In this document: one piece after another, positions 33,858 to 42,339 of the stretch
Layout of the letters: every line of letters begins with the position of its first letter
Numbering within the stretch: position 1 is the first letter of the stretch
The notes under the pieces: generated by a model
The model's database searches: none
Told to the model about the DNA's origin: nothing
Seen by the model: only the letters and a program-made list of their open reading frames with translations
Made by a program: the position numbers and the translations under genes
DNA from: Mesorhizobium plurifarium
Lineage (GTDB): Bacteria; Pseudomonadota; Alphaproteobacteria; Rhizobiales; Rhizobiaceae
Assembly: GCA_000824785.1 (NCBI GenBank)
Contig: CCNB01000043.1
Location: forward strand, 487,857 to 551,856
DNA length: 64,000 bases
Direction: 5' to 3'

Positions 33858-34676
33858 TTAGCTGGCCGATTGTACTGAGTTACCCATTGCGCTTTGTCGG
33901 GAGCCCTTGGCCTCCTCGGGCTCCAGATTCGAAAATATGCCTGTGAGCAGATCCGCCCATTTCCGCTGCCCGGTCTCGCCGGCGATTTCGTCGTTGCGGA
34001 TTTCGATCATCGCGCAGGGCAGCCCGCGCGACCGCGCATGCCGTTCCAGCGTGAAATAGACGCGGTCGGCCGGCGAATAGGGTTCGTTGACGCCGACGGT
34101 GACGCCGGCAAGCCGCCGCAGCGCCGCGACAAGGGGCGTTGCCAGGCGGCGGTCGTCATCATGGATGATGCCGATATGCCATGGCCGGCTCTTGCCCTTG
34201 TAGACCGGTGTGAAGGAGTGCACCGACACCAGCCGCGTTTCCTCACCCCGCGCCAGCCGCCGCTCGATGATCTGGGCGATCGTGTCGTGGAAGGGGCGCC
34301 AGGCAAGGTCGATGCGCGCGGCGCGCTGCTTGTCGGACAGGCCCGAATTTCCGGGAATGGCGGTGGTCTCGCTGACCGGCGGCACGAGGTCCGGCGCGTC
34401 GAGCGGCCGGTTGCAGTCGATGACGAGCCGCGACACGCGGGTCTCAATCAACGTCGCGTCGAGCGCCTCGGCCATGCGGAGGGCGACAGGAAGCGCGCCC
34501 GGATCCCACGCGATATGACGGGAAAGGTCCGCGGCCGGCAGGCCGAGCGTTCCGAATTCGGCGGGCAGGAAGTTGGAAGCGTGATCGCAGGTGAAGACGA
34601 AGGGGCTGGATCCGCCGGGATTGGTCACCCCCACGGTCTCAGACGGGGCAAGGCTAGCGGGCCGAGCTTTCTCCAT
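33858..34676 (-). CDS. N-formylglutamate amidohydrolase-like protein
   Basis: A 272-residue member of the N-formylglutamate amidohydrolase (FGase) family, PF05013-like. The metal-site motifs FTCDHASNFLP, SRLVIDCNRPLDAPD, VSVHSFTPVYKG and IEIRNDEI are present. True FGases act in histidine degradation on N-formyl-glutamate, but no hut genes are nearby. A related fold here could hydrolyse a gamma-glutamyl amide in the final step of amine degradation. Residues after about 255 are low complexity. It is the first gene of the minus-strand operon, divergent from an RpiR regulator. Confidence 0.88.
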   Translation of the reverse strand: MEKARPASLAPSETVGVTNPGGSSPFVFTCDHASNFLPAEFGTLGLPAADLSRHIAWDPGALPVALRMAEALDATLIETRVSRLVIDCNRPLDAPDLVPPVSETTAIPGNSGLSDKQRAARIDLAWRPFHDTIAQIIERRLARGEETRLVSVHSFTPVYKGKSRPWHIGIIHDDDRRLATPLVAALRRLAGVTVGVNEPYSPADRVYFTLERHARSRGLPCAMIEIRNDEIAGETGQRKWADLLTGIFSNLEPEEAKGSRQSAMGNSVQSAS

Positions 34677-34818
34677 ATCGTCCCCTGCGGAACGCTGTAT
34701 CTTATGTTACGTATTTTGTCTCATTGCGTCCCTGTGAATGATTTCATACAGTTTGGCCGGCTTTGTCAAACGCGAATTCGGGAAAACGGCGGCGGCGGGT
34801 CAACGGGCGGGGGAAAAC
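34677..34818. promoter_or_regulatory. Divergent promoter region, amine operon and RpiR regulator
   Basis: CTGTAT at 34695-34700 and ATACAG at 34746-34751 form an inverted repeat flanking an AT-rich centre. The region separates divergently read genes, the layout expected for a regulator acting on both. RpiR regulators bind such imperfect repeats, but specific boundaries cannot be given. Confidence 0.35.
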
Positions 34819-35643
34819 ATGATTTCCAGCATTGCCGAACTGATCTCTGACCGCATCGGCGCTATGCCGGCCGGCGAGCGCCGCGCCGCCCAGACGCTGA
34901 TTGCCAACTATCCTTTGACCGGGCTGAAGACGGTCGCCGAATTTTCGGCCGCGGCCGGCGTGTCCTCGCCGACGATCCTGCGCTTCGTCGCCAGGCTCGG
35001 CTTCCAGAACTACCCCGAATTCCAATCGGCGCTGCAGGATGAGCTGGCGGCGCAATTGCAGTCGCCGGCTTCGCGCACGCTCAATCCGGGCTCGGCCGGC
35101 GGCGCCGTCTCGCCGATGCTTGAGGCCACGCTCGACAACATGCGCGAGACGTTCCGCCACCTTACCGACAAACAGCTCGCCGACATCGCCGCGCGGCTTG
35201 CCGAGCGGCGCGGCAAGACCTTCCTCATCGGCGGCCGCTTCACCGATCCGCTGGCGCGCTACATGGCTGCCCATCTCGCCATCATCCAACCGGACGTCTA
35301 TCACCTCGCCGGCCAGGAGAGCATTTGGCGCGACCGCCTGATCGACATGGGCAAGCGCGACGTGCTGGTGATCTTCGATATCCGCCGCTACCAGGAAAGT
35401 CTGGTCCGCTTCGCCGAGAAGGCGCATCACCGCGGCGTGCAGATTATCCTCTTCACCGACCAGTGGCTGTCGCCGATCGCCCGCTTTGCCCGCCATGTGA
35501 TTGCCGGACGCACCGCCGTGCCCTCGGCGTGGGATTCGTCGGCCGCTCTGTTCGTGGTCGCCGAAACACTGATCGGCGCCGTGACCAGGCAATTGGAAGC
35601 CGCCGGCGCCAAGCGCATCCGCGACCTGGAGAGCTTGCGCTAG
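34819..35643 (+). CDS. MurR/RpiR-family transcriptional regulator
   Basis: A 274-residue regulator. The N-terminal RpiR HTH covers roughly residues 1-80, with AEFSAAAGVSSPTILRFVARLGFQNYPEF, and a SIS sugar-phosphate binding domain follows (FLIGGRFTDPLARYMAAHL, DVLVIFDIRRYQESLVRF). The start at 34819, with a GGGCGGGGGAA ribosome-binding site, is preferred over the in-frame Met at 34738, which only adds 27 unrelated residues. It is divergent from the amidohydrolase-permease-ligase operon. The SIS ligand could be an amine or amide metabolite, but this is inferred. Confidence 0.9.
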   Translation: MISSIAELISDRIGAMPAGERRAAQTLIANYPLTGLKTVAEFSAAAGVSSPTILRFVARLGFQNYPEFQSALQDELAAQLQSPASRTLNPGSAGGAVSPMLEATLDNMRETFRHLTDKQLADIAARLAERRGKTFLIGGRFTDPLARYMAAHLAIIQPDVYHLAGQESIWRDRLIDMGKRDVLVIFDIRRYQESLVRFAEKAHHRGVQIILFTDQWLSPIARFARHVIAGRTAVPSAWDSSAALFVVAETLIGAVTRQLEAAGAKRIRDLESLR

Positions 35644-35867
35644 CCGGGCGAAAGCCAGTGGCCGCCGGCAAAACGCGGCAAAACGCAAGGATCCCAACCG
35701 CGCCCCGCGTTCACGTTACCGAGATTTAATGTGCACGTTTGCGTGATAATTGCCATAAACCGCTGATATCAGGGTGTGGCGTGGCCGGTTTTCGCCCCCA
35801 GCCCGTGTCGTCGATGTGCCTGCTTCCTTCTGGAATCCGGCAGACGAGTCCTGCCGCTGGAGTGTCG

Positions 35868-37019
35868 ATGTCGAGCTGGAAGCAGATTGTTGCAGCGCTT
35901 GTGATTCTGGTTGCCGCCGTGGTCGCCTGGGCGCGCTTTTATCCCGGCGCGCCACAGATACTGTCGCGTTGGGGGCTGGGCTGGGCCATCACCGCGACGC
36001 CTCCGGCTACGGAGAGCGCCGGCCCCGGTCAGTCCGGACGCAGCCGCGCAGGTCAGGTCGTCACCATCGTCGCTTCGCCTGCCGGCACCGCCACCATCAA
36101 CGACAGGCTGCAAGCGATCGGCACCGGCCGCGCCAACGCGACCGTCACCGTCAACCCATATTCGTCCGGTCGCCTCACCGAGTTGCTGGTCCAGTCCGGC
36201 ACGCATGTCGAAAAGGGCGATGTCATCGCCAAGCTCGATTCCGATGTGGAAGTGATCGCGCGCGACCGCGCGCAGGTGGCGCTCGAGGATGCGCAGTCCA
36301 AGCTCGACCGGGTGAAATCGCTCAGGGCTTCCAACGCGGCCACGCCGGTGGCCGTCGCCGATGCCCAGGTGATGCTCGCCAATGCCAGGCTGGCGTTGCG
36401 CGACGCCGAGCTCGCGCTGGAGCGCCGCTCGATCGTGGCGCCGATCGAAGGCACCGTCGGCATCCTGCCGATCGCCGCCGGCAACTACGTCACCAGCCAA
36501 TCGGCGATCGCCACGCTTGACGACCGGTCCTCGATCCTCGTCGATTTCTGGGTGCCGGAACGTTTCGCCGCCGCGGTCAAGGTCGGCGCCCAGCTGTCGG
36601 CAACGCCCTTGGCCAACCCCAACCAGGTCTATACCGGCACCGTCTCGGCCATCGACAACCACATCGACGAGAACAGCCGCACGCTGCTCGTCAAGGCAAC
36701 GATCGCCAACCCCGCCGATTCACTGCGCGCCGGCATGTCCTTCCAGATCGGCATGCGCTTCCCCGGCGATACCTATCCGGCCGTCAGCCCCCTTGCCATC
36801 CAGTGGGGAACCGACGGCGCCTATGTCTGGGCCGTCGCCAACGGCAAGGCCAAGCGCGTTCCGGTGCGCATCATCCAGCGCAACACCGAGACGGTGCTGA
36901 TCGATGCGCCGGTCGCGAGCGGCGACATGGTGGTGACCGAAGGCACGCAGAGCGTCAGCGAAGGCGGCGATGTCCGCATCGCCGGCCAGGGTAGCGCCAC
37001 CGAGGCCGAAGGCTCATGA
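35868..37019 (+). CDS. RND efflux periplasmic adaptor (membrane fusion protein)
   Basis: A 383-residue adaptor that begins with a transmembrane anchor (WKQIVAALVILVAAVVAWA). The lipoyl half-motifs are TVTVNPYSSGRLTELLVQSGTHVEKGD and SIVAPIEGTVGILPIAAGNYV, joined by an alpha-hairpin. The beta-barrel segment has VDFWVPERFAAAVKVG. It links an inner-membrane RND pump to an outer-membrane channel. The start at 35868 is chosen because the long upstream extension has no coding character. Its stop overlaps the pump gene start by 4 bp (ATGA). Confidence 0.93.
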   Translation: MSSWKQIVAALVILVAAVVAWARFYPGAPQILSRWGLGWAITATPPATESAGPGQSGRSRAGQVVTIVASPAGTATINDRLQAIGTGRANATVTVNPYSSGRLTELLVQSGTHVEKGDVIAKLDSDVEVIARDRAQVALEDAQSKLDRVKSLRASNAATPVAVADAQVMLANARLALRDAELALERRSIVAPIEGTVGILPIAAGNYVTSQSAIATLDDRSSILVDFWVPERFAAAVKVGAQLSATPLANPNQVYTGTVSAIDNHIDENSRTLLVKATIANPADSLRAGMSFQIGMRFPGDTYPAVSPLAIQWGTDGAYVWAVANGKAKRVPVRIIQRNTETVLIDAPVASGDMVVTEGTQSVSEGGDVRIAGQGSATEAEGS

Positions 37020-40000
37020 TGAGCATCGGCGACGCCGCTCGGGGATCGGGCCTCACCGCGCTTTTCATCCGCAGGCCGGTCATGGCCTTCGTGCTCAACA
37101 CGCTGATCGCGGTTGCCGGGCTTGCCGCCTTCTGGGGCGTCGAGATCCGCGAATTGCCGGATGTCGACCGCCCCGTCATCACCGTCAACACCACCTTCGA
37201 GGGCGCGGCGGCCGAGACCGTCGACCGCGAGCTGACCGACGCGATCGAAGGCGCCGTCGCGCGCGTCTCAGGCGTCAAGTCGATCTCGTCGACGTCCTCC
37301 TTCGGCCAGAGCCGCGTCACCATCGAGTTCAACGACGGTGTCGACCTCAACGTCGCGGCCTCCGACGTGCGCGATACCGTCAGCCGCATCGCCAACCAGC
37401 TGCCCGAAACCGCCGACGCGCCGCGCATCGTCAAGGCCGACGCGAATTCGGATCCGGTGATGCGGCTCGCGGTCACCTCCGACACGATGTCGGTGCAGGA
37501 CATGACGGTGCTGGTTCAGGACCGCATCGAGGACGAGCTCGCCGCGGTGCCCGGCGTCGCCGACGTCCAGGTGTCCGGCGACCGCGACAAGATCTTCCGT
37601 ATCGACGTCGACCAGAACAAGCTGGCGAGCCAGGGCTTCACCGTTGCCGACCTCAGAACGGCGCTTGCCTCGGTCGCCTTCGATTCCCCGGCCGGTTCGA
37701 TCACCACGACGAACCAGGACCTCATCGTGCGGACCACCGCCGACGTGACCACGCCGGAGGAGTTCGAGAACATCGTCATCGGCGGCGCGACCCGCATCCG
37801 CGACGTCGCCACGGTGACGCTCGGACCCGATATCGGCCAGACCTCGCTGCGCTCCGACGGCAAGACCGGTATCGGCCTTGGCATCATACGCCAGGCGGAA
37901 TCGAACACGCTGGACATCTCGACCGGCGTCAGGGCCGCCGTCGCGAAGCTGCAGGAGACGCTGCCCGCGGGTATGTCGATCAAGGTCACCAGCGACGACG
38001 CCGTCTTCGTCAACGGCGCCGTGCATGAGGTCGAGATCGCGCTGGCGCTCTCGGTCTCGATCGTGCTGATCGTCATCTACGCCTTCCTGCTCGACTGGCG
38101 CGCGACGCTGATCCCCGGCCTGTCGATGCCCGTCGCCATGATCGGCACCATCGCGGCCATCTATCTCGCCGGTTTTTCCGTCAACATCCTGACGCTCCTG
38201 GCGCTGGTGCTGGCGACCGGTCTTGTCGTCGACGACGCCATCGTCGTGCTGGAAAACATCGTGCGCCGCCGCAACGAAGGCATGGGGCCCCGCGCCGCGG
38301 CGGTGCTCGGCACCCAGGAAGTGTTTTTCGCGGTCGTCGCCACGACGCTGACGCTGGTCGCCGTCTTTGTGCCGATCTCCTTCCTGCCGGGACAGACCGG
38401 CGGCCTGTTCCGCGAGTTCGGCTTCGTGCTGGCGATGTCGGTGCTGCTCTCCTGCGTGGTCGCGCTGACGCTTTGCCCGATGCTTGCCTCGCGCATGCTG
38501 ACCAGCGCCTCGCTTCACCATGAAGGCGGCACAGGCATCGGCGCGCGCATCGGCGGGGCGCTGCATCGGCTGTACAAGCGTTGCCTGCATCTTTGCCTCG
38601 ACGCGCCCTGGATCGTGGTGCTGGTCGCGCTCATCTTCGCCGGCACCGCCTTCACCCTGTTCGGCACCATCCGCCAGGAGCTGACGCCGACAGAGGACCG
38701 CGCCGTGGTGCTGTTGCGCATCAACGCGCCGCAAGGCGTCAGCCTCGACTACACGACCGAGCAGATGCGCAAGATCGAGCGGCTGATCCAGCCGCTGCGC
38801 GATTCCGGCGAGATCCGGTCGACCTTCGAGAACGCCGGCAACAACGGCTCCTACAATTCGGGCTTCATGGTGATGACGCTGGCGCCCTGGGACGAGCGCA
38901 GCCGCAGCCAGCAGGAGATCATGGCCGATATCAGCCGCTTGACGAAACAGGTGCCGAGCGTGCGCGTCTTTCCGGTGCAGCCGAACAGCCTTGGCATCCG
39001 CGGCGCCGGCAACGGCCTGCAATTCGCGCTGGTCGGCAACGACCGCAAGGCGCTGAGCGAGGCGGCGGTGAAGATCGTCGACGAGATGCGCCGGGACCCG
39101 CGCTTCCAGACGCCGCGGCTTTCCGTCGACCCGACGCAGCCGCAGCTTGCGGTGGCCATTGATCGCGAACGTGCCTCCGATCTCGGCATCGACATCACCG
39201 GGCTCGCCGACACGCTGCAGGCCATGCTCGACGGCAACGATGTCGTCGACGTCTACATCGCCGACCGCAGCTATGGCGTGAAGCTGGTCTCGACGACCAA
39301 CCCGATCAACGATCCGACCGATCTGGAAAACATCTTCCTGAAGACGTCTGATGGCCGCTTCGTACCGATGTCGACCATCGCCACCCTGACCGAGCGCGCC
39401 GTGCCGCCGTCGCTGACACGCGAGCAGCAACAGCCCTCGGTCGCGATCACCGCCAATCTTGGCAACGGCTTCGCGCTCGGCGAGGCGCTGACCCGCGCCG
39501 AGCAGATCGCGGCGCCGCTGCTGCCGCCCGGCGCGCGCATCCTGCCGCTCGCCGAAGCCGCCACGCTCGGCGAGAGCAACAGCGCCATGATCGCCGTCTT
39601 CGGCTTCGCGCTGGTCATCATCCTCCTGGTGTTGGCGGCGCAGTTCGAGAGCTTCATCAGCGCGGTCATCATCATGGCGACCGTGCCGCTGGGCTTGGCC
39701 TGCGCGATCTTCGCGCTGCTCCTGTCGGGCACCAGCCTCAATGCCTACAGCCAGATCGGCCTGGTGCTGCTGGTCGGCGTCATGGCCAAGAACGGCATCC
39801 TCATCGTCGAGTTCGCCAATCAGTTGCGCGACCGTGGGGCAGGCGTGCGGGAAGCGATCGAAGAGGCTGCCACCATTCGCCTGCGCCCGGTGATGATGAC
39901 CATGATCTGCACCGTGCTCGGCGGCGTGCCGCTGGTGCTGGCCGCCGGCGCCGGCGCCGAGGCGCGCGTGGCGCTGGGCTGGGTCATCGTCGGCGGCCTT

Positions 40001-40147
40001 GGATTGGCCACCGTCTCGACCCTGTTCCTCACCCCGGTCGCTTATCTCTTGCTCGGCCGCTTCGTCACGCCCAAGGCGCATGAGGAAGCCCGGCTGAAGC
40101 GTGAGCTCGAGGAAGCAGCCTATGTCGACCTGGAGCCGGCCGAGTAG
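37016..40147 (+). CDS. RND multidrug efflux permease (HAE1/MexB-like)
   Basis: A 1043-residue pump with the full RND length, 12 transmembrane helices and two large periplasmic loops. Helix 4 carries the proton-relay Asp pair in LATGLVVDDAIVVLENIVRRR (around residue 405). The N-terminal loop includes GVEIRELPDVDRPVITV. It exports hydrophobic or amphipathic compounds by proton antiport through a tripartite complex. No outer-membrane channel gene and no adjacent regulator are present, so it must use a shared TolC-type channel. It converges on the GtrA gene with 1 bp between stops. Confidence 0.95.
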   Translation: MMSIGDAARGSGLTALFIRRPVMAFVLNTLIAVAGLAAFWGVEIRELPDVDRPVITVNTTFEGAAAETVDRELTDAIEGAVARVSGVKSISSTSSFGQSRVTIEFNDGVDLNVAASDVRDTVSRIANQLPETADAPRIVKADANSDPVMRLAVTSDTMSVQDMTVLVQDRIEDELAAVPGVADVQVSGDRDKIFRIDVDQNKLASQGFTVADLRTALASVAFDSPAGSITTTNQDLIVRTTADVTTPEEFENIVIGGATRIRDVATVTLGPDIGQTSLRSDGKTGIGLGIIRQAESNTLDISTGVRAAVAKLQETLPAGMSIKVTSDDAVFVNGAVHEVEIALALSVSIVLIVIYAFLLDWRATLIPGLSMPVAMIGTIAAIYLAGFSVNILTLLALVLATGLVVDDAIVVLENIVRRRNEGMGPRAAAVLGTQEVFFAVVATTLTLVAVFVPISFLPGQTGGLFREFGFVLAMSVLLSCVVALTLCPMLASRMLTSASLHHEGGTGIGARIGGALHRLYKRCLHLCLDAPWIVVLVALIFAGTAFTLFGTIRQELTPTEDRAVVLLRINAPQGVSLDYTTEQMRKIERLIQPLRDSGEIRSTFENAGNNGSYNSGFMVMTLAPWDERSRSQQEIMADISRLTKQVPSVRVFPVQPNSLGIRGAGNGLQFALVGNDRKALSEAAVKIVDEMRRDPRFQTPRLSVDPTQPQLAVAIDRERASDLGIDITGLADTLQAMLDGNDVVDVYIADRSYGVKLVSTTNPINDPTDLENIFLKTSDGRFVPMSTIATLTERAVPPSLTREQQQPSVAITANLGNGFALGEALTRAEQIAAPLLPPGARILPLAEAATLGESNSAMIAVFGFALVIILLVLAAQFESFISAVIIMATVPLGLACAIFALLLSGTSLNAYSQIGLVLLVGVMAKNGILIVEFANQLRDRGAGVREAIEEAATIRLRPVMMTMICTVLGGVPLVLAAGAGAEARVALGWVIVGGLGLATVSTLFLTPVAYLLLGRFVTPKAHEEARLKRELEEAAYVDLEPAE

Positions 40148-40148
40148 G

Positions 40149-40556
40149 CTATTTCAACAACCGGCCTTCGATCGACCAGCGCGCCGCCAGGAAGTTCAGC
40201 ACGGCCGCGACCACGACGCCGATGATCTTGGACGGCCACACGCCGACGGCGCCTGCCAGGGCCGCGATTGACAGGCTGGAAACGCCAAGCGAGATCAGCG
40301 CGCCGAGCGAGACGAAGCGCAGGAAGGAGTGGTGCAGCCGGATGCCGGGGTCGCGCTCGAAGGACCAGAAGCGGTTGGCCACGAAGGAGAAGAGCACTGC
40401 GACGAACCAGGCGCCGATATTGGCGGCCAAAGCCGGCACCGCGAGCTTGAGCAGCAGGAAGAACGCGGTGAGGTCGATGCCGGTGTTGACCAGCCCGACC
40501 ATGGCGAAACGGACGATCTTGTTGCCGGTCGAACGTTGCGGCTGGCCGGCGCTCAT
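40149..40556 (-). CDS. GtrA-family membrane protein (putative flippase)
   Basis: A 135-residue protein with four helices typical of GtrA: FAMVGLVNTGIDLTAFFLLL, ANIGAWFVAVLFSFVANRFWSF, FLRFVSLGALISLGVSSLSI and KIIGVVVAAVLNFLAARWSI. The RFWSF and FLAARW motifs are diagnostic. Such proteins are thought to flip undecaprenyl-phosphate-linked sugars to the periplasm. The start overlaps the end of the deacetylase gene (ATGA), and the longer in-frame extension re-reads that gene. It is the last of four overlapping glycan genes. Confidence 0.88.
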   Translation of the reverse strand: MSAGQPQRSTGNKIVRFAMVGLVNTGIDLTAFFLLLKLAVPALAANIGAWFVAVLFSFVANRFWSFERDPGIRLHHSFLRFVSLGALISLGVSSLSIAALAGAVGVWPSKIIGVVVAAVLNFLAARWSIEGRLLK

Positions 40557-41374
40557 GCTTTGCCGTCCATGATGCGCACGCCGGCCCGTTCGAGGCCGGC
40601 GCCGAAATCCTCGGAACTCAGAACGGTGAACTCGACCTCGCGCGCGCCTTGCATCGGGTCCCGCGCGCGCAAAATGTCGTCCAAATGGCCCGGATGGCAC
40701 ATGAACAACCCTTGTTCGGGCAAGGTGTCGACCGCGCCGCGCAGCGTCGAGGCGAATTTCTCCGGCTGCCGCCAGTCATAGATGCCGGAAAGCGGCGTCA
40801 TGACACTGAAGCCGGCCCGCCGCATCGCTCTGTTGAAACCGGCAGCCAGGGTGGCGATCGCCGCGATCTTGGCCGCCGCCGGGTCCAGGCCGGGAAGCCC
40901 AGGCGCGCCCCGTAGCGCTGGTTTATGAGCGGCCGCGCCAAACCGCGCGAGCAGCCAATTCCGCACCACGGGAAGAAAATGCACATGCTGGTGTCCGTCG
41001 ATATGGTCGGGCGGGTCGGCCAGCGCTGCGGTGAAGCGGTCGTATTGGGCGTCGAGCTCGGCATGAATGTCCCGTTCGTCGATACGCCCGCGCCGCACCG
41101 GCAGCGCAAGGGCGGCGAGCCCGGGCAGCTTGCCTTCCGGCGCCAGGCTGGACGAACCGGTCGCCGCGATCTGATCGGTGAGGGTCAGATGCAATCCGAT
41201 GGCCGCCCGTTGGCGAAAAGGCCTGATGCGCGCCGCCGCCTCTTCCCATTCGGGAAGGCCGGTCATGCAACTGGTTCCGGTCAGACGGCCGCGCGCGATG
41301 AGGTCGAGGATCGCGCCCGATACCCCCGGCGCAAGGCTGTAATCGTCGGCGATCAGGCGGATCGACCTGGTCAT
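40553..41374 (-). CDS. ChbG/HpnK (YdjC)-family carbohydrate deacetylase
   Basis: A 273-residue YdjC-fold hydrolase. Metal-binding motifs are visible: Asp10-Asp11 in RLIADDYSLAPG, His62 in IGLHLTLTD, and His128 to His132 in DGHQHVHFLP. GLFMCHPGHLDD provides another His. Family members remove acetyl groups from chito-oligosaccharides, hopanoid-linked N-acetylglucosamine (HpnK) or undecaprenyl-P-N-acetylgalactosamine (NaxD). Overlaps of 4 bp on both sides tie it to the GT2 and GtrA genes, which favours a lipid-linked amino sugar as substrate. Confidence 0.85.
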   Translation of the reverse strand: MTRSIRLIADDYSLAPGVSGAILDLIARGRLTGTSCMTGLPEWEEAAARIRPFRQRAAIGLHLTLTDQIAATGSSSLAPEGKLPGLAALALPVRRGRIDERDIHAELDAQYDRFTAALADPPDHIDGHQHVHFLPVVRNWLLARFGAAAHKPALRGAPGLPGLDPAAAKIAAIATLAAGFNRAMRRAGFSVMTPLSGIYDWRQPEKFASTLRGAVDTLPEQGLFMCHPGHLDDILRARDPMQGAREVEFTVLSSEDFGAGLERAGVRIMDGKA

Positions 41375-42339
41375 TTGTCGGAGACAGCCTGCTGGACGGC
41401 ATCGCCATGCAGGACGTCGCGCACGATGTAGACGGGCCGGTCCTTGCTTTCGCTGAGCGTGACCCAGACATATTCGCCGATCAGGCCGAGCAGCGCCAGG
41501 TTGAGGCCGCCCAAAAGCACGACGGCGACCATGATGCTGGGGTAGCCAGGCACGGCGATGCCGTAGAACAGCACCTCGAAGAGCACCTTCACGCCATAGG
41601 CGAGACCGGCCAACGCCGCCATCAATCCGATGAGGCTGATGACGCGCAGCGGGATCACGGAAAACGAGGTGAACCCTTCAAGCGAGAACGCGATCAGGTT
41701 GAACCTGGTCCATTTCGACGTGCCGCTGGCGCGGTTTTCCGGCGAATAAAGCACCGCCTTCTGGCGAAAGCCCGCCCAAGCGAACAGGCCCTTGTTGAAA
41801 CGCCGCTTGTCGCGCACGCTGGTCAGGGCGCGCGCCACCGCGCCGCGCATGACGCGGAAGTCTCCGGCATTTTCCGGGATATCGAAGCGCTGGCTGCTGT
41901 TGATCAGCTTGTAGAACAGCCGCGCAAGCTGGCTGCGCCGCCAGCTCCCCTCGCGCCGGTCATTCTGAGCATAGACCACGTCGATCTCAGGATTCTCGAC
42001 CAGCTCGCCGATCATCTTCAGGCTGATGTCCATGGAGTGCTGGAGGTCGGAATCCATGATCAGGACCATGTCGCCGCGGGAATGATCGAGGCCGGCGAGC
42101 ACCGCCGCTTCCTTGCCGAAATTGCGGCTGAGCCGCACGATCTCCCAGGAGCCCGACAATGAAGCGGCGAATGTCTCGGCGCTGCCGTCGCGGCTGCCGT
42201 CGTCGACGAGTATCTTGCGGACCGTCATGCCGAAGCGCTCCGCCACGGCCGCTTCCAGCCTGTCGAGCAGGCCGACAAACGCAATGGCGGATTCGGCTTC
42301 GTTGAAGAACGGCGCGATGATGTCGAGCATCTCAGCCAT
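41371..42339 (-). CDS. GtrB/ArnC-like family 2 glycosyltransferase
   Basis: A 322-residue polyprenyl-phosphate glycosyltransferase. The GT2 domain begins MLDIIAPFFNEAESA and holds ILVDDGSRDGS plus the DXD region LIMDSDLQHSM. LSRNFGKEAAVLAGLDH is the nucleotide-sugar loop of DPM1/GtrB enzymes. Two C-terminal helices near residues 225-290 anchor it to the inner membrane. The start at 42339 is chosen because the ORF extension lacks GT2 sequence. It overlaps the GT87 gene by 8 bp and the deacetylase by 4 bp. It should load undecaprenyl phosphate with a hexose or N-acetylhexosamine. Confidence 0.9.
   Translation of the reverse strand: MAEMLDIIAPFFNEAESAIAFVGLLDRLEAAVAERFGMTVRKILVDDGSRDGSAETFAASLSGSWEIVRLSRNFGKEAAVLAGLDHSRGDMVLIMDSDLQHSMDISLKMIGELVENPEIDVVYAQNDRREGSWRRSQLARLFYKLINSSQRFDIPENAGDFRVMRGAVARALTSVRDKRRFNKGLFAWAGFRQKAVLYSPENRASGTSKWTRFNLIAFSLEGFTSFSVIPLRVISLIGLMAALAGLAYGVKVLFEVLFYGIAVPGYPSIMVAVVLLGGLNLALLGLIGEYVWVTLSESKDRPVYIVRDVLHGDAVQQAVSDK

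Noticed and set aside
33858..34676. Histidine-degradation (hut) role for the amidohydrolase
   Set aside because: No hutH, hutU or hutI gene lies in the window, and the gene is in an operon with an amine-type permease and ligase.
37268..40081. Long minus-strand open frame opposite the RND pump
   Set aside because: It lies within the pump gene, lacks a start signal and has only His/Asp/Arg-rich shadow composition.
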